Assembly: GCF_010015445.1 (NCBI RefSeq)
Contig: NC_053122.1
Span: 39,254,294-39,318,293, forward strand
Length of the DNA: 64,000 nucleotides
Direction of reading: 5' to 3'
Source of the DNA: Perca fluviatilis
Lineage: Eukaryota > Chordata > Actinopteri > Perciformes > Percidae
Under the pieces are notes generated by a model. That model saw nothing but the letters and a program-made list of their open reading frames with translations, was not told where the DNA came from and ran no database searches. Shown here in pieces: positions 36,840-47,832 of the stretch. Numbering within the stretch: position 1 is the first letter of the stretch; each line of letters starts with the position of its first letter. A program made the translations under genes and the position numbers.

Positions 36840-37045
36840 CTTCTTTTATCAATGTATATTTAACGATATCTTTTGCATTTCTAATCCGAACGTCAGTCTT
36901 GGCACTGCACTTACCCGTGCCCGTAGCAAGACACCTGTCAAGTTTGAAATCCATCGGACTAACGGTTCGAGAGATATGCGCATAACACACAGACAGACAG
37001 ACAGACAGACGTTCCTGCAATTTATAGATAGATGAGGCCCTGAAT
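36840..37045. repeat. Dispersed repeat end with (ACAG)n
   Basis: Contains CAAGTTTGAAATCCATCGGA and CGAGAGATATGCGCATAACA then (CAGA)n at 36990-37010. The style matches the 43.1-44.2 kb repeat (cagatgatcttcagacc type) used by a common fish element of unknown class. Confidence 0.4.
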
Positions 37046-37160
37046 GGGATCTTGACAACAACATCACAAAAACATTATTCTTCTTTAACGCCAGAACAGA
37101 AAAATACTTGGCACATCTATGATGTGAGACAGGTGTGTCGGAGGGGGACGAGTTAAGTTA

Positions 37161-37325
37161 CAAAGAAACTCCCACACACTGTCTAAATTGCAAAAATAAA
37201 TTTAATAGCTGGCAAGATTTTGGTACTAGACCATCATAATCATCATCAGGCAAAAAAAAAATCACAAAATAATTTTGCCTGATTATAGTCTAGTACAAAA
37301 CGACAGTGTGCGGGAGTTTCTTTGC
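37161..37325. repeat. Short inverted repeat (hairpin, about 165 bp)
   Basis: CAAAGAAACTCCCACACACTGTC (left, 37161-37183; given as two parts CAAAGAAACTCC and CACACACTGTC) pairs with GACAGTGTGCGGGAGTTTC (37302-37320). The inner parts also pair (TACTAGAC.AT.AT / ATTATAGTCTAGTA). Small MITE or relic. Confidence 0.6.
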
Positions 37326-38715
37326 AAACTCTTTTATAACGTAACAGTTATGGCTTGTATTGCTCTGAATGACAAGTAACACGGTGGCAGAGAAAGGAAA
37401 GTAAATGCACAAGGCCTTGAGCCAGAATTACACCTGTTGCAGCTGAAAGACAGAAAAACCACAGCCACCATTTCTAACGGTCTACAATCTCAAACTGAGA
37501 AGCAGAGAAATCATTTTGAAATGGCTCTGGCCTTGGTTAGAATAAGAACAAAGGAGAAAGATGCCCTTGCAGTGTCCTCTTGTTGCATCCTGGGTAATGA
37601 CATTGACATCAGGATGAAGGCAGGTTCACCTGTTTTGTGATGTATGAGCAACTCTATTTTTCCTTGATAGCATCGACAAAGAAACATATTTGTATTTACG
37701 GGGAAAACACATTTCCTGCCTCCACTTCTATGAGAACAAAATATTGCCTGTTACTGTGGATGTCCCGCCTAACACTTATATTTAGTTTTACATTTGGAGA
37801 CGACGGTAAGAAAACTACACTGTACTATAATTTTATTACAAAAGGAAGGTTTGTCTCTCCCCTTAAATCATACCAGACTCGAGATGTCAGCGTCCATCCA
37901 TTGATGTATAGCCACAATGGCTCTAATCTGCTAGAAATGTCACTGAACAAAAATATTTCTTCAGTATGCTCCATGAGTAGTGTAAATAAAAAGAATGTCA
38001 TTATTTTTACACATTTTTCTATATGTCTGTGGTGAGAGTGTTAAACTTAGGGGAAGCCTTGACTGATGTCTTTGGTTAATGTGTTCACAGCATATAGCAA
38101 GTAGCACCTATGTGTGATTTGAACAGCTGCCCAATAAAATTACAACAGAACGAGACGCCCCAACTCAAGTAATGTTCTGTATCTGTGTCATGGGTTTGTC
38201 GACGGCCACGCCTCTTTAAGAGGCTAGCGGCAGGTCCTGAGTGTATTGATTCCAATGGGAGATGTAAATGTGAACAAAGATTAAGACCAATTCTTTGCCC
38301 CATAGTCACCAAAGTAAATATTGAATTTTTAAATTCTGACACTAAAATGACATTTTTCAGACAGACAAATAATTTTTGTTCAATTTGTTCGAGACTTGTT
38401 TCTGTCTCAGGAAGAAACTCTCGCAAGATCTGGAGACACAGCTAAGCCAACGTCACGTTCGTGAATGCCCTAACAAAACTAATGTTCATAATGCTAAATA
38501 TGGTTTTTAGCTGTGTAAATATCTAATGTAAAGAAAATATTTATAAATTATGCAAAAATAACTTTTTATCCATCCACACGACATTCACTACACTTTCAAA
38601 CAAGGCCACGCCCATTTAGGAGACAGGAAGTGTACCGTTTTATACCATTGGTGCACCGTGTAATGGGCTTTCTTTAGTCAGAGAGAATCTCTGATGTTAG
38701 TAGCTTCCTACTCAC
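37326..38715. other. Intronic sequence, partly repeat-like
   Basis: A plus-strand frame of 132 codons at 37637-38035 has no recognisable domain. About 38190-38450 contains TGTATTGATTCCAATGGGAG, a phrase common in fish dispersed repeats; a related phrase returns near 38600. No border defined. Confidence 0.35.
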
Positions 38716-39089
38716 TCTGTGTCGGTGATGACGTAGCCAAACACATCATCGTCTGCCTTCGTCCTGCCAGCTTTGACGTCCAGCTGAAGTTCGGGAACGT
38801 GCACCGTCTTCTCGTGCGGCTCCTCATACACGAGCGAAGCAGGAGGGGGCGCCACCTCTTTGATCCAGCCCTGCACTTCCGACACCTCCTCCACAGACTG
38901 GGTGGCATCCTTCTTCTGCACCGTCACCCCGGCCCCGCTGGTCCGGCTCTGGACATTTTCCAGGCCCACCTGTTGGCCTATGGGTGTCTCCATAGCAACA
39001 ACGTCACGATTTCTAGCTGGAGGAGAGGTGTTGAAGGAAGTTTTGTCCAGGTAGGCCAGAAGTTTGGTAAAGAGGTTTCCACCCTCAGG
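38716..39089 (-). CDS. ptprn2: ptprn2 exon leading into the mature ectodomain (374 nt, phase 0-2)
   Basis: Acceptor atttcttttcag, donor gtgagtag. Translation starts PEGGNLFTKLLAYLDKTSFN, includes VGLENVQSRTS (compare GVENVKSQT in PTPRN2), passes through QGWIKEVAPPPASL and VHVPELQLDVKAGRTKADDD, and ends FGYVITDTE, the G-Y-(I/V)-(V/I)-T-D motif that opens the membrane-proximal ferredoxin-like domain. The exon leaves with two bases (GA), completed by T in the next exon (Asp). The following intron is about 16 kb and carries most of the mobile elements of the window. Confidence 0.93.
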
Positions 39090-39289
39090 CTGAAAAGAAA
39101 TATTCAGATTTAGATGGCTTGTGTGAGCCAATCAGAACTACAACTTTAAAATTTTAAAAAGCAGGATTTTCTCACCATGAACAGCATTCCAGACCTGAAA
39201 TTAGGGTTAGAATAAAAAACCCTATATTGAGATCCACTTTGAGCTTTTAAAGCCTCAACACACCTACCCCCACAGCTGTTTTAGAAGAA

Positions 39290-39645
39290 GAAGACGAAGG
39301 CATGTCTTTATCGATCGCCCAAGGGGAAATTCACATTTTCACTCTGTTGGTACAGTTTTTACACACATTACAAACAGGCCTGAAATACACACATGCTCGG
39401 GACCTATACATGCTATAATGAAAAGACGTCAGAGTGAGGGGGCTGCCATTGGACAGGCCCCACGAGCAGTTTGGGGTTCTTTGCCTTGCTCAAGGGCACC
39501 TTGGCAGTGCCCAGGAGGTGAACTGGCACCTCTGCAGCTACCAGACCGTACTTTGGTCCGGACAGTGACTTGAACCAGCGACCCTTCGCTTCCTAACCCA
39601 ACTCCCTTCGGACTGTGCTGCTGCCACCCCCACTTCTCTTTCTTT
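39290..39645 (-). mobile_element. tRNA-derived SINE with LINE-like tail
   Basis: Minus strand: a tRNA-like head (GGTGGCAGCAGCACAGTCCG, then GGGTCGCTGGTTCAAGTCAC as B box), a body (GCCAGTTCACCTCCTGGGCA, CCTTGAGCAAGGCA) and a 3' tail TGAATTTCCCCTTGGGCGAT followed by CAATAAAG-like sequence and a (CTT)n end. The tail resembles the LINE-2-type tail shared by several fish SINEs, which lets them use LINE machinery. Confidence 0.75.
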
Positions 39646-39989
39646 TTTTTCCCACACTTGTGCCTTTGGACTGTGTGAGCACCTTTAACTTTTGATTGTC
39701 ATCTTCTTGCAATGCAGTCAAATGCAATTCATGCGTTTGTTTTAGTTTGTCAAACACCTTCAGGTACCTCACAACCACCTTCTGGCCTGGAGGAGGGCTG
39801 ATGATTTGCATGTAGCTGGAGAAACCAGGACGGATGCAATCAGATGTGTGATCTGGCCGTATACAGCATATGTGGCTGACGTTAATAAAAGCCTTTTTAT
39901 CCGGCTACGAGACAGTGAAATGACAAGTGTAAATAGGTCTTAGATTTGTCCAAAATCCAATTTGGCACATTGATAATTTGTCAAGTGAA

Positions 39990-40445
39990 AATATACTACG
40001 TGGTCAAAAGTATATGGACAGTGTTGAAATGTACAAAGTGGGATAAACTCCAACATACTTCTTACGCAGTTCTGAATGATTTGATTTAGTCCTCTTTGTT
40101 CCAATACAGGGATGCTAAATGCTACAGCATTCAATATTGTAGACAACAGTGTGTTTCCAGTTTGTGTTTGTCTCTTTCTTGTTTCAACATGATGATGCTC
40201 CTGTGCATGAAGCCAGCTCCATAAAGAAATAATTTTCCAAGTTTGGTGTGAAGGAACTTAACTGGCCTGCACAGAGATCTGACTTCAACCCCACCCAACA
40301 CCTGTGGGAAGCACTGGAGCACCGACTGTGAGCCAGACCTGATCCCCCAGCACCAGTGTTTGACCTCACTAATGCTATTGTTGCTGAATGGGAGCAAATC
40401 CCTGCAGCCAGGTTCAACATCTGCTGGAAAGACTGAAACCATATC
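39990..40445 (+). mobile_element. Tc1-like transposase remnant
   Basis: The left end has CGTGGTCAAAAGTATATGGACAG-type sequence (ends of fish Tc1/mariner relatives). Translation of 40180-40440, across stops, gives QHDDAPVHEASS, KFGVKELNWPAQRSDFNP, HLWEALEHRL, LTNAIVAEWEQIPAARF, the C-terminal DDE region of Tc1-type transposases (second Asp and the region holding the last Glu). Several stop codons; dead fragment. Confidence 0.75.
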
Positions 40446-40942
40446 TTGCACTGCACTGTAACTGCACCATCATGTTTATTCCCTCTCTCTATTCTCTCTA
40501 TTATTCTCTTGTCTGTTTCATTCTTGTTTCATTCTATATCTAGATCATTTATGTTCCACTTTATTTTACTCTTTTAAATCCTAAATCTGTCTTTAAATAT
40601 TGCCTTGTGTTTCTTTCTTTATGCCTTTCATGTGTTATATAAAGCACTTTGAGTTGTCCTTGTCGTTGCTTCAGAATGTCTAGTGTTCATGATGTTTTAA
40701 ATGTGCTACACATTCTGGGATTCATGTATCTTAAACTAGCAGTACTATTAGTAGTAGTGGTATTAGTATAACCTTTCAAAAAGTATAAATTAAAAATAAG
40801 TAATATTTGTGGTAACCTGCAAAACAGAACTTCCAAATTTTTTTTAAATTTATTTTGAAAACTGCAGGATTCATTTTCTTCCTAATGCAGAATGTTACAA
40901 AACTGCTTATAATGTTAGCCTCCCCTTTGACATTTTGCTTAC

Positions 40943-40983
40943 CTTGTCCTTCACAATATGCTCCTCTGTATCCGTGTGGCGCT
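40943..40983 (-). CDS. ptprn2: ptprn2 micro-exon (41 nt, phase 1-0)
   Basis: This exon is far too short to stand out as an open frame. The acceptor ctcccaacag is followed by AGCGCCACACGGATAC and the donor gtaagc. With the carried-over G it reads ERHTDTEEHIVKDK. It was found because the exons on either side have incompatible phases (exit 1, entry 0); a 41-nt exon with entry 1 and exit 0 repairs the chain exactly. The peptide is acidic and charged, as expected for this part of the ectodomain. Confidence 0.82.
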
Positions 40984-41604
40984 CTGTTGGGAGAAAGACA
41001 GTAAATGTAACACACATTTCTGTGTTTGTCAAGGAGAAGAATAGTAAAAGAAAAAACATAAACTGTGATGTTAACAAACCACACAGCGTTAGGCTTCATG
41101 AAAATGTGCACAAGAGCTAAAAGCCGGCTTTCCAAATTTCAAGGACTTTTTCAAATCGCAAATTCATTCTACTTTATATTTGACTGATATGAATTTGCTC
41201 CTGTGGTTATTTCGTTTTTCACAGGTTTATTTTCGTAACCAAACACTGAAAAAGCATCAGATAATCTGCATACATATATTTGCAGGTTTCTAAACCTAGG
41301 TCATCTCATCATAATCATAATAGTTTTCAGTCATTTTAAAGCTATTTGTTGTGCACTTTTAACTGTAGTGGACACATTTTCAGTCTGAGTGGTCTCAGTG
41401 GACAGTGAACCATTAAAACTGGATGTGTTGGCTGCCTATTTAGTTTCACATTGATTTTAATGTTGCACTCTTGCTGCAAGCTGTTTAAGAGCTCCTTTGT
41501 GTCTTTAATCCTGCCTACATAATTATGTACAATAGATTTGCTTTGCAGGTTTTGCTCAATACTTTGATAGAGTAAAAACAAAAAATGAATCATTACGAAA
41601 TTAC

Positions 41605-41898
41605 CTTGAAGTGCTGCCGAGACTATGGGAGTGCTCTCATGTGGTTTTAGTGTTGGAGTGTTCTCGAGCAACTTCTCCTCTTCCTCATCCCTGGCAGCCA
41701 CCTCCTCTTCTTCCTCCCTCAGGTCTCTCGGTCCAGGTCTGGCATGGATCAGGCCCCTGTTAAGTCCCTGGTCCTGGTCGACCACCTGTAGAGCATCAGC
41801 TATTAGGCTGGACAGTTGGCCCAAATCCTGCACTGTCAGGCCATCCACATCCACGTGGTGCCTGCCAACGCTCTTCAAAACGTTCTTGATGAAGCTCT
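41605..41898 (-). CDS. ptprn2: ptprn2 exon, luminal region with acidic stretch (294 nt, phase 1-1)
   Basis: Acceptor tctcctccag, donor gtaatt. The split Glu codon is completed here, then SFIKNVLKSVGRHH, VDVDGLTVQDLGQLSSLIAD, ALQVVDQDQGLNRGL. This matches the PTPRN2 pattern of a Leu-rich helix followed by GL...L..L..LM and V(D/Q)-containing helix. A highly acidic run follows (REEEEEVAARDEEEEKLLEN). The length is a multiple of three with equal entry and exit phase, so it could be skipped without a frameshift. On the plus strand the region also shows an open frame, which I treat as a shadow. Confidence 0.9.
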
Positions 41899-42631
41899 CT
41901 GGAGGAGACACAGAGGTAAGAGAACAGAAAATAACAGCAGTTGTTGTTTGTTAAAATGCAATGTTTACTTTAGATTGAAACTTTGTTCCAAAAAAATCAG
42001 TTACCGCAGCTTTAAATGCTCAGAAAATTTAAAATGTTAGCATCTATAGGCTCAAGAACAGCTCTTAGTTGGACCTTTTGGGAAAATTGTTTTGTCAGTA
42101 ATGGGTGTCCTTATGGAGAAGAGATGTTGCTCCACTTCAAACATGGGCGGGTGGCTTACAAAGGGTTTTGGCATATATTTCCCTTTCTGTTCTCCACAAT
42201 GCTTGCATTTTTGCAATCAAATAAAACATGACATACATCCCACAGACAGTTATTATCACAAAAATTCCTAAAACCTTTAGTTTCTTTTCATACCTTTGTA
42301 TCGTATTGTTATTCACTGGACATACCTCTTATTTTCAAAAAGTATATACTTAAAGTCCGCTTTAAACTCAAACTATAAGTCACATAATGACATACTCTGG
42401 AGCTCATATATAACATATAATGATATCATAGTGACCGAGTCAAGGTCATAAACTATAGCTAAAAAAATACCACAGCTGATTCAAAAGCATTGATATGTTA
42501 AACAGCTAAGTGTTTGTATGTGCAAGTGAATGACATGTCCTGCCTGAACTGCAGCAAAGCTCTACGTCTCAATATAGGCATCATTATTTTCTGATGCTAA
42601 AATTCATCATAGTTCACTTTAAAACACGTAC

Positions 42632-42995
42632 CATCCACAGATGTCAGAGGGTCTTTGACTGAAGCCGCCTGCGTTCTTCCCAACTTTAGAAGCCTGGATT
42701 TTGAGGTGTCTTTTTTGAGTCCAGAGTTTTCTATTACGTTGGTGTAGAAGGGCCTCTGGCGGGGTGAGGTGGCCTCCTGCTCCTCAGGGCTCACCCCACC
42801 ACCGTACAGGGACAGATGCCTAGAGAGATACTGCCTCAGGGCGCCCAGGAGAAGGTCACCCTCAGCCTGCTTGGTGAGCTGGTCGGCTGGGGGTCTCTGC
42901 TTCTGCAGAGGAAAGAGAGATGAAAGAGGGGAAAAGCTGGAGGGAGATGACTTCTGAGCCTTGGAGCGAAAGGAGTCCGTAGGGAAACGGTCACC
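42632..42995 (-). CDS. ptprn2: ptprn2 exon, variable luminal region (364 nt, phase 0-1)
   Basis: Acceptor tttcttgcag, donor gtacgtg. The 121 codons begin GDRFPTDSFRSKAQKSS, continue through a Ser/Pro-rich segment, then LLLGALRQYLSRHLSLYGGG, then QRPFYTNVIENSG and a basic run LKKDTSKSRLLKLGRTQ. The LLLGALRQYL helix is where human PTPRN2 has its short leucine-rich helix before a long disordered part. The basic cluster could be a prohormone-convertase-type site, but that is inference. No stop codon in frame. The intron to the next exon is about 730 bp. Confidence 0.88.
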
Positions 42996-43094
42996 CTGCA
43001 AGAAACAAGAAAAGCATGTATAATCACATAGAGTTCATTTAGAAAAACACTGTGTAGCCATTAGGAACCCAAACAGTAAACATAACTGTATGGT

Positions 43095-44215
43095 AATTGG
43101 GGGCCAAGCAGCAAAGCTGCAAGACCCCATAGTGATTCTACTTATTACACTTCTTCCCTCTGCTGTGGGAGTCTATGGCAGCCCATAGAACCATACAGTA
43201 AAAAGTTGTGAACCTGAATTTGGCACATTGATTTGGGACAGTCCCATAATTCATTTCACCAAGTTTTAGGTCTGCACCACAGGGAGTCTAGTGCCACCAA
43301 TGGGTCAAAGTTGGCGTTGCATCCATGCGATTAACTTTTGAACCGTATGCCCGATTTTGAACATCGAGATATAGTTGGAATCCTTGGATGACGCTGAACT
43401 CAACGCACCCCATGATGTCAATATCCGCCATGTTGGACCTTTCGCCATATTGGATTTGATCAACCACACTAAAACGTTTTCACAGGTCACAAAATTGGTC
43501 AAATTTTCACGAAACTTGGCACAGATGATCTTCAGACCATGCCTCACAGAAGTTATTCCATTGCGTATTGATATTCGAAAGTGTTTGGCCGTCACAGCCA
43601 ATCGAAATTGACGCCGAAGCCACCAAACAGGATGTGAACTCATATCTCGGCAAGAATTTCACGTATCAACACCAATCTTAGTACATAGGTCATTGGCCCA
43701 ATCAGGAAGAGGCACAATACATTTGTTGACCTTAGACCTATAGGGGGCGTTGTAATTAGCAAAATGACATTTTGACCTATAAAACTATTTGGCTATATAA
43801 CGTTTAATGTGTTTGGAATTCAAACTTACTAGCGGTGTCTGTTAATACTGTGGGAGGTCCTAAGGCCAACACGTGCCAATTTGTGACATCAACGTTATGA
43901 ATCCGGCCATATTGGATTTCATCAAAAACACAAACGTTTTCACACAAAATTTCTCAAATTTTCATGAAACTTGGCACAGATGATCTTCAGACCAAGCCGC
44001 ACAAACATTATTCTATTGCGTATTGATATTCAAAAGCGTTTTTACAACAAAACAAAGCTAAAACTCATATTCGCATATAAACCAATCCAATACTTACCAA
44101 TTAAAACTCAAAAATGTATTGCACTATGGGGCGCTATAATCACAAGTCTCATACCACAATCAGTATCGAAACAAACTACATATGGGACCCATCCTGACTT
44201 ACAATAATGTACTAA
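43095..44215. repeat. Dispersed repeat with an internal duplication of about 460 bp spacing
   Basis: Two related stretches, 43444-43600 and 43906-44040, share GCCATATTGGATTT, CAAATTTTCA.GAAACTTGGC and ACAGATGATCTTCAGACCA, then ATTCCATTGCGTATTGATAT. The start has GGGGCCAAGCAGCAAAGCTG. This sequence type is widespread in fish genomes but I cannot assign a class. Confidence 0.6.
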
Positions 44216-44253
44216 TGTTGCAAATCAGGTGCTCCTAGATTTCGTGTTCATGG

Positions 44254-44257
<4 letters not shown>

Positions 44258-44295
<38 letters not shown>

Positions 44296-44310
44296 CTGTG
44301 TGTGTGTGTC
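44258..44310. repeat. (TG)n microsatellite
   Basis: TG dinucleotides with a CGCG interruption. Confidence 0.95.
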
Positions 44311-46196
44311 AGAATTGTACTTTTGGGAAAAGGGACATTTTGGGACTAAGACAAATGTACATCTAACATTGAAACATTGTCTGGAAATAATGACCAGAGA
44401 TATGGTTGTTCATTCATTTCGATGAAAAAAGCAGCTTTGGTTTACTCTGCACAACATCATGTTGTGTTTGTGCTTCATTTCTACAGGACTGCCAATCTAA
44501 TGCAGTCAGTCCTAACCATCATACACTATTTCATATATTAAAGTATGCGAGCATAGCTTATTCAGGTAGATTCTAAAGAATATAAGGCTTATTATCAATT
44601 GAATATATTAAAAAGATATGGTAATGTATTATTTAATTTTTTTTAATTTTTCTTCTTGTCAATCAGGACTTGAATCTTTTATTCTTTAAAAAATACCACA
44701 TGGCAAGTTTAATTTGCATAGTGTAATTTATTAATTAAAATTAAAATAAAAGAATCAAAGACAAATTCACTCAAGAGGCACTGTTATATCTGGAAGATGT
44801 CAAATCGCTTCTAAATAATGAAATCATCCACTCAATTCAGTGAGCAAAGCAATGCAGGAGCCACATTTTGCTCTAATATTAAAGAATTGTATCCAACATC
44901 TGAACAATGTTTTGAAAATCAAGTTATAAATTCATTTATCCAATCATATTAACAGATCCATCAGCAATAACAAAAGCAAACTGTCACTTTTGTCACATTA
45001 ACACCCACCTGGGAGCACAGAAATGGCACAAACCTGACTAACGGCAAAATTATCATAACAATACCAACATTATCAGTAAAGTTCCACAGTTGTCATATTT
45101 CTTGTGATGCATGATTTGTATGTGCGAGTCCGCCCTGGTATTTGTCACTGTCGGTATCTTTATTCAACTATGTCACACAGTTGGTGCATTTTATTTCACT
45201 CATGGCCTCCGGGACCCCCTCAGTCTTCCTGCTCCTTTTCCTTTCCACCAAACATGTGAACCTGGATAGAAAAAGGCCTCGAGCAACGCCTGTAGGCTCC
45301 ACGCCATCGTGCTCTGTGGGTCTTTTGGTACAATCCCCCAGCAGGAGAAAGGCCTCCACCATTCAGCCGATGAGCACAGTGGAGGATCCAGTCATGTGGA
45401 GAGTTATTAATTAGAGCAGTGAACTCCTGAACTCTCTGCTGGTATTATTTCGGTCCTAACGCTCATGCTGCGAGAAGCCATCAGTAAGGATGGAGAAGCA
45501 AGAGCGGAGTTACAATGAAAGATGACTCCCCGTTGAGAAGGTGTGTGTGAGTTTTATATCACTGGGTGAGTGTGTGTAAGTGTGTACTGCATTTGTAGGT
45601 CTTCTTTTTTTTTTTTTTTAATGGAGGCAGGTGGCTGTGACCAGAGGGTGGGGCTCCATGCAGATGTAAAAACAAATGTCCCACCTGCCCTTCCTCCTTT
45701 CAAATGTGAAACAGGGAGCAACGGGTGCTGGAGTTTGGACTGTGAGGTCTTGCAGTACTAATTTATTACACAGAACCCTAACTGGCAGTTTAAGGTGCAG
45801 GATTGTCTTTGAACCATCGCTATAGCCGTTTCCCACACTGCAGTGCAAACCCTGTGTGTTTAGCCAGCCTATCCATGTGATGTATGAAAAGGTGAAACCA
45901 AAAGATATATCCAAAAGAATAAACAATATAGGCTATGATACAGACTTTATTGGCCACTTTTGTCTTGTAGTTCAATTCCTTATTTAGAACACAATTTTTG
46001 TGAGTCCTAGATTTTAGTCGTATTACTGTTTATATGTCTAGACTCAGAACTACAGCTGGATTATTAGGCCTGCAGAGAGACTATTTTTATAAGTTATTAA
46101 AAAAGGTCTTGTAATGTTATTGTAATTAAGTTCAATATTTTTGTGTGAAATATGTGTTTCTGTGTAAAGAATATAGGGCATCCAGGAATCCCTCAC
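44311..46196. other. Intronic sequence, nothing recognised
   Basis: AT-rich to about 45100; a T-run at 45606-45621. No exon, RNA gene or repeat border supported. Confidence 0.4.
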
Positions 46197-46341
46197 CTTT
46201 CCCAGGGTGCTCAGACTAGAGGCAGATGGCGTCTTGGGAAGGAGGCCGAGACGTTGTAGGTACGTCTGCAGATTTCTACTGAGCTCCACCTCCACCGGCT
46301 TCACCCTCTGGTCTACTGGGTCCATCGCTCCAGCTACTGGC
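46197..46341 (-). CDS. ptprn2: ptprn2 exon, luminal linker (145 nt, phase 2-0)
   Basis: Acceptor cccaaag, donor gtgagg. One base completes the split Arg codon, then 48 codons follow: PVAGAMDPVDQRVKPVEVEL, a short amphipathic stretch (NLQTYLQRLGLLPK) and a Ser-rich end (SASSLSTLGK). I see no catalytic or binding motif. In the family this part of the ectodomain is poorly conserved; placement rests on matching phase on both sides, strong splice sites and position between two recognisable exons. The phase-0 exit fits the next exon exactly. Confidence 0.87.
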
Positions 46342-46585
46342 CTTTGGGAGAAAACAAGTTTCATTACTTAATTACAGTATATACACTGCTTAAGACGGAA
46401 TCACTGTGACGTCGCGCTAAAACAAAACAGGCCGTTTATTTGAAAAGCAGTGATATGTGAAATCTGCAAACATGTTTTTTTCTGTTGTCATTTTCAGCCG
46501 TAAAGATATAAAGATAAAGATATATAGGTAAACACAGACATTTGGCCTATCTGTGGTCTCTGCTGTGCTCATTGTCTGTTCTGTG

Positions 46586-46745
46586 TAGCTTTGCTAGTCT
46601 CTTTGATAAACCAGATCTAGCGTTAGGAACAGCAACATATCACTGCCGGTTGGACTGATTGCTAGTTTGGGTGCTGTCATTTTCTTTAGTCTGTGGTCCA
46701 ACAGGTTCATTAGCTCTCCAAGCTAACGTTAGTCAAAGTTTTGAC
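46586..46745 (+). repeat. Dispersed repeat family Y, copy 1
   Basis: GCTTTGCTAGTCTCTTTGAT, AAACCAGATCTAGCGTTAGG, CATTTTCTTTAGTCTGTGG and TTAGCTCTCCAAGCTAACGT recur, in reverse complement and with one deletion, at 62690-62855. Confidence 0.8.
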
Positions 46746-47201
46746 ATGTGAAAGAATCGAACATGTATTTTAGATGGAGGAGATGAGAGTAGAGCCAGTT
46801 GTTTGCTCAGCGCTGTTAAATTGTACGTACGGGACGCAAGAGTTTTCTACCCACAAGTTATTGTAAACATACATTGTTTCCACTACATCTTGTTTGTCTT
46901 TGATGCCACTGGTCAGCAGGTCACTGATTGTTACCATGGAAACATGGCTCTTAAATCTGAGTTAGATTTGTGGTAGTGTGGTTAACTTTTGAAGTTTAAA
47001 ATAAGTCAGTCTTTAGTTTGTCTAGTTTGAATTAGACTAACCTAAGAGCCAAATCAGACACCAGTCTAAAATATCTTTGTGAAACCGGCTCCAGCACCAG
47101 TGAAATCCCCAAATCCCCAACAGTTTTTGGACCATTGTGGGACGACAGGACATGGCCACAAATCACAATAGCACAGAGCTACTGATGGGTGAGCATCTGA
47201 C

Positions 47202-47313
47202 CTGCTGTCGGTGTTGTAGACCGCTCCATTCTGTGGCCTGTAGGGAACCCTCCTCAGCTTGGATAACTCATTGGACAGAACCTGCTGAGTGGTGTTATCT
47301 TCCCAGGTCAAAC
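47202..47313 (-). CDS. ptprn2: ptprn2 exon, end of RESP18-homology domain (112 nt, phase 1-2)
   Basis: The acceptor ctgtag is followed by GTTTGACCTGGGAAG; with the G carried over from the previous exon this reads GLTWEDNTTQQVLSNELSKL, matching the (F/L)TW(Q/E)D..TQ.V...EL pattern that follows the Cys-rich core in PTPRN2. The end reads VPYRPQNGAVYNTDS plus a split codon (AG from this exon, G from the next). The donor gtcagatg begins at 47201. It lies about 15 kb from the preceding exon, the intron holding a piggyBac derivative and two LINEs, and about 860 bp from the next one. Confidence 0.92.
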
Positions 47314-47394
47314 CTACAGACAGAAACACAGAGAACCTGTAATACCACATCATAGAGGACCTGTGTGTGATTATGCGATCACATAATTCAATGC

Positions 47395-47832
47395 ATAATC
47401 AGCCAATGTCCGCATAATTATGCGGGGGGCGCATTTTTTCAAATACGCCGCACTTTTTTCGGCGCATAAATTGCCGATTTCCATGCAAAATATGCGGGGC
47501 TTGCATGATTTCATAATCCCCACATTTTGGTTGCAAAAAAGTCACATATATCTTAGCAGAAAGCTGAAAAATTTGCGTTTACTTCACAGAAGAGCAGCCA
47601 TTTTCCCCTGTTGCCATGGGAACGTTATGAAGGGACATAATTACGCGACGTGAACATCATCGTAAAGCAGGTGTTGGGGGAATCACTTTATTTTCTCTTT
47701 TTCATCAAACCGCAGTTTTTGCAAGTTCCCGCAATTTCAGCGCATAAAATTGCATAAATATCCCGCATATTCCATCGCATTTTTTAAGAAAACGTGCCGC
47801 ATAATCAAGGATGTTTGCACGCAACAATCACA
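47395..47832 (-). repeat. Dispersed repeat family X, copy B (inverted)
   Basis: Reverse complement of copy A at 35157-35617, including the conserved CCAAAATG.GGGGATTATGA and AAGCCCCGCATATTTTGC stretches. It lies 80 bp inside the intron beside the exon at 47202-47313 and has only one of the 19-bp GCGGGAACTTGC units. Confidence 0.75.

Noticed and set aside
37637..38035. 132-codon plus frame
   Set aside because: Composition is not protein-like over its length, no splice borders that fit, opposite strand to the host gene.
39593..39811. Minus frame with ISPPPGQKVVVRYLKVFD, considered as an extra ptprn2 exon
   Set aside because: The flanking exons already join in phase 0; the only plausible splice borders here give lengths that are not a multiple of three, and half the frame lies in a tRNA-SINE. 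It may be a piece of an unrelated element.
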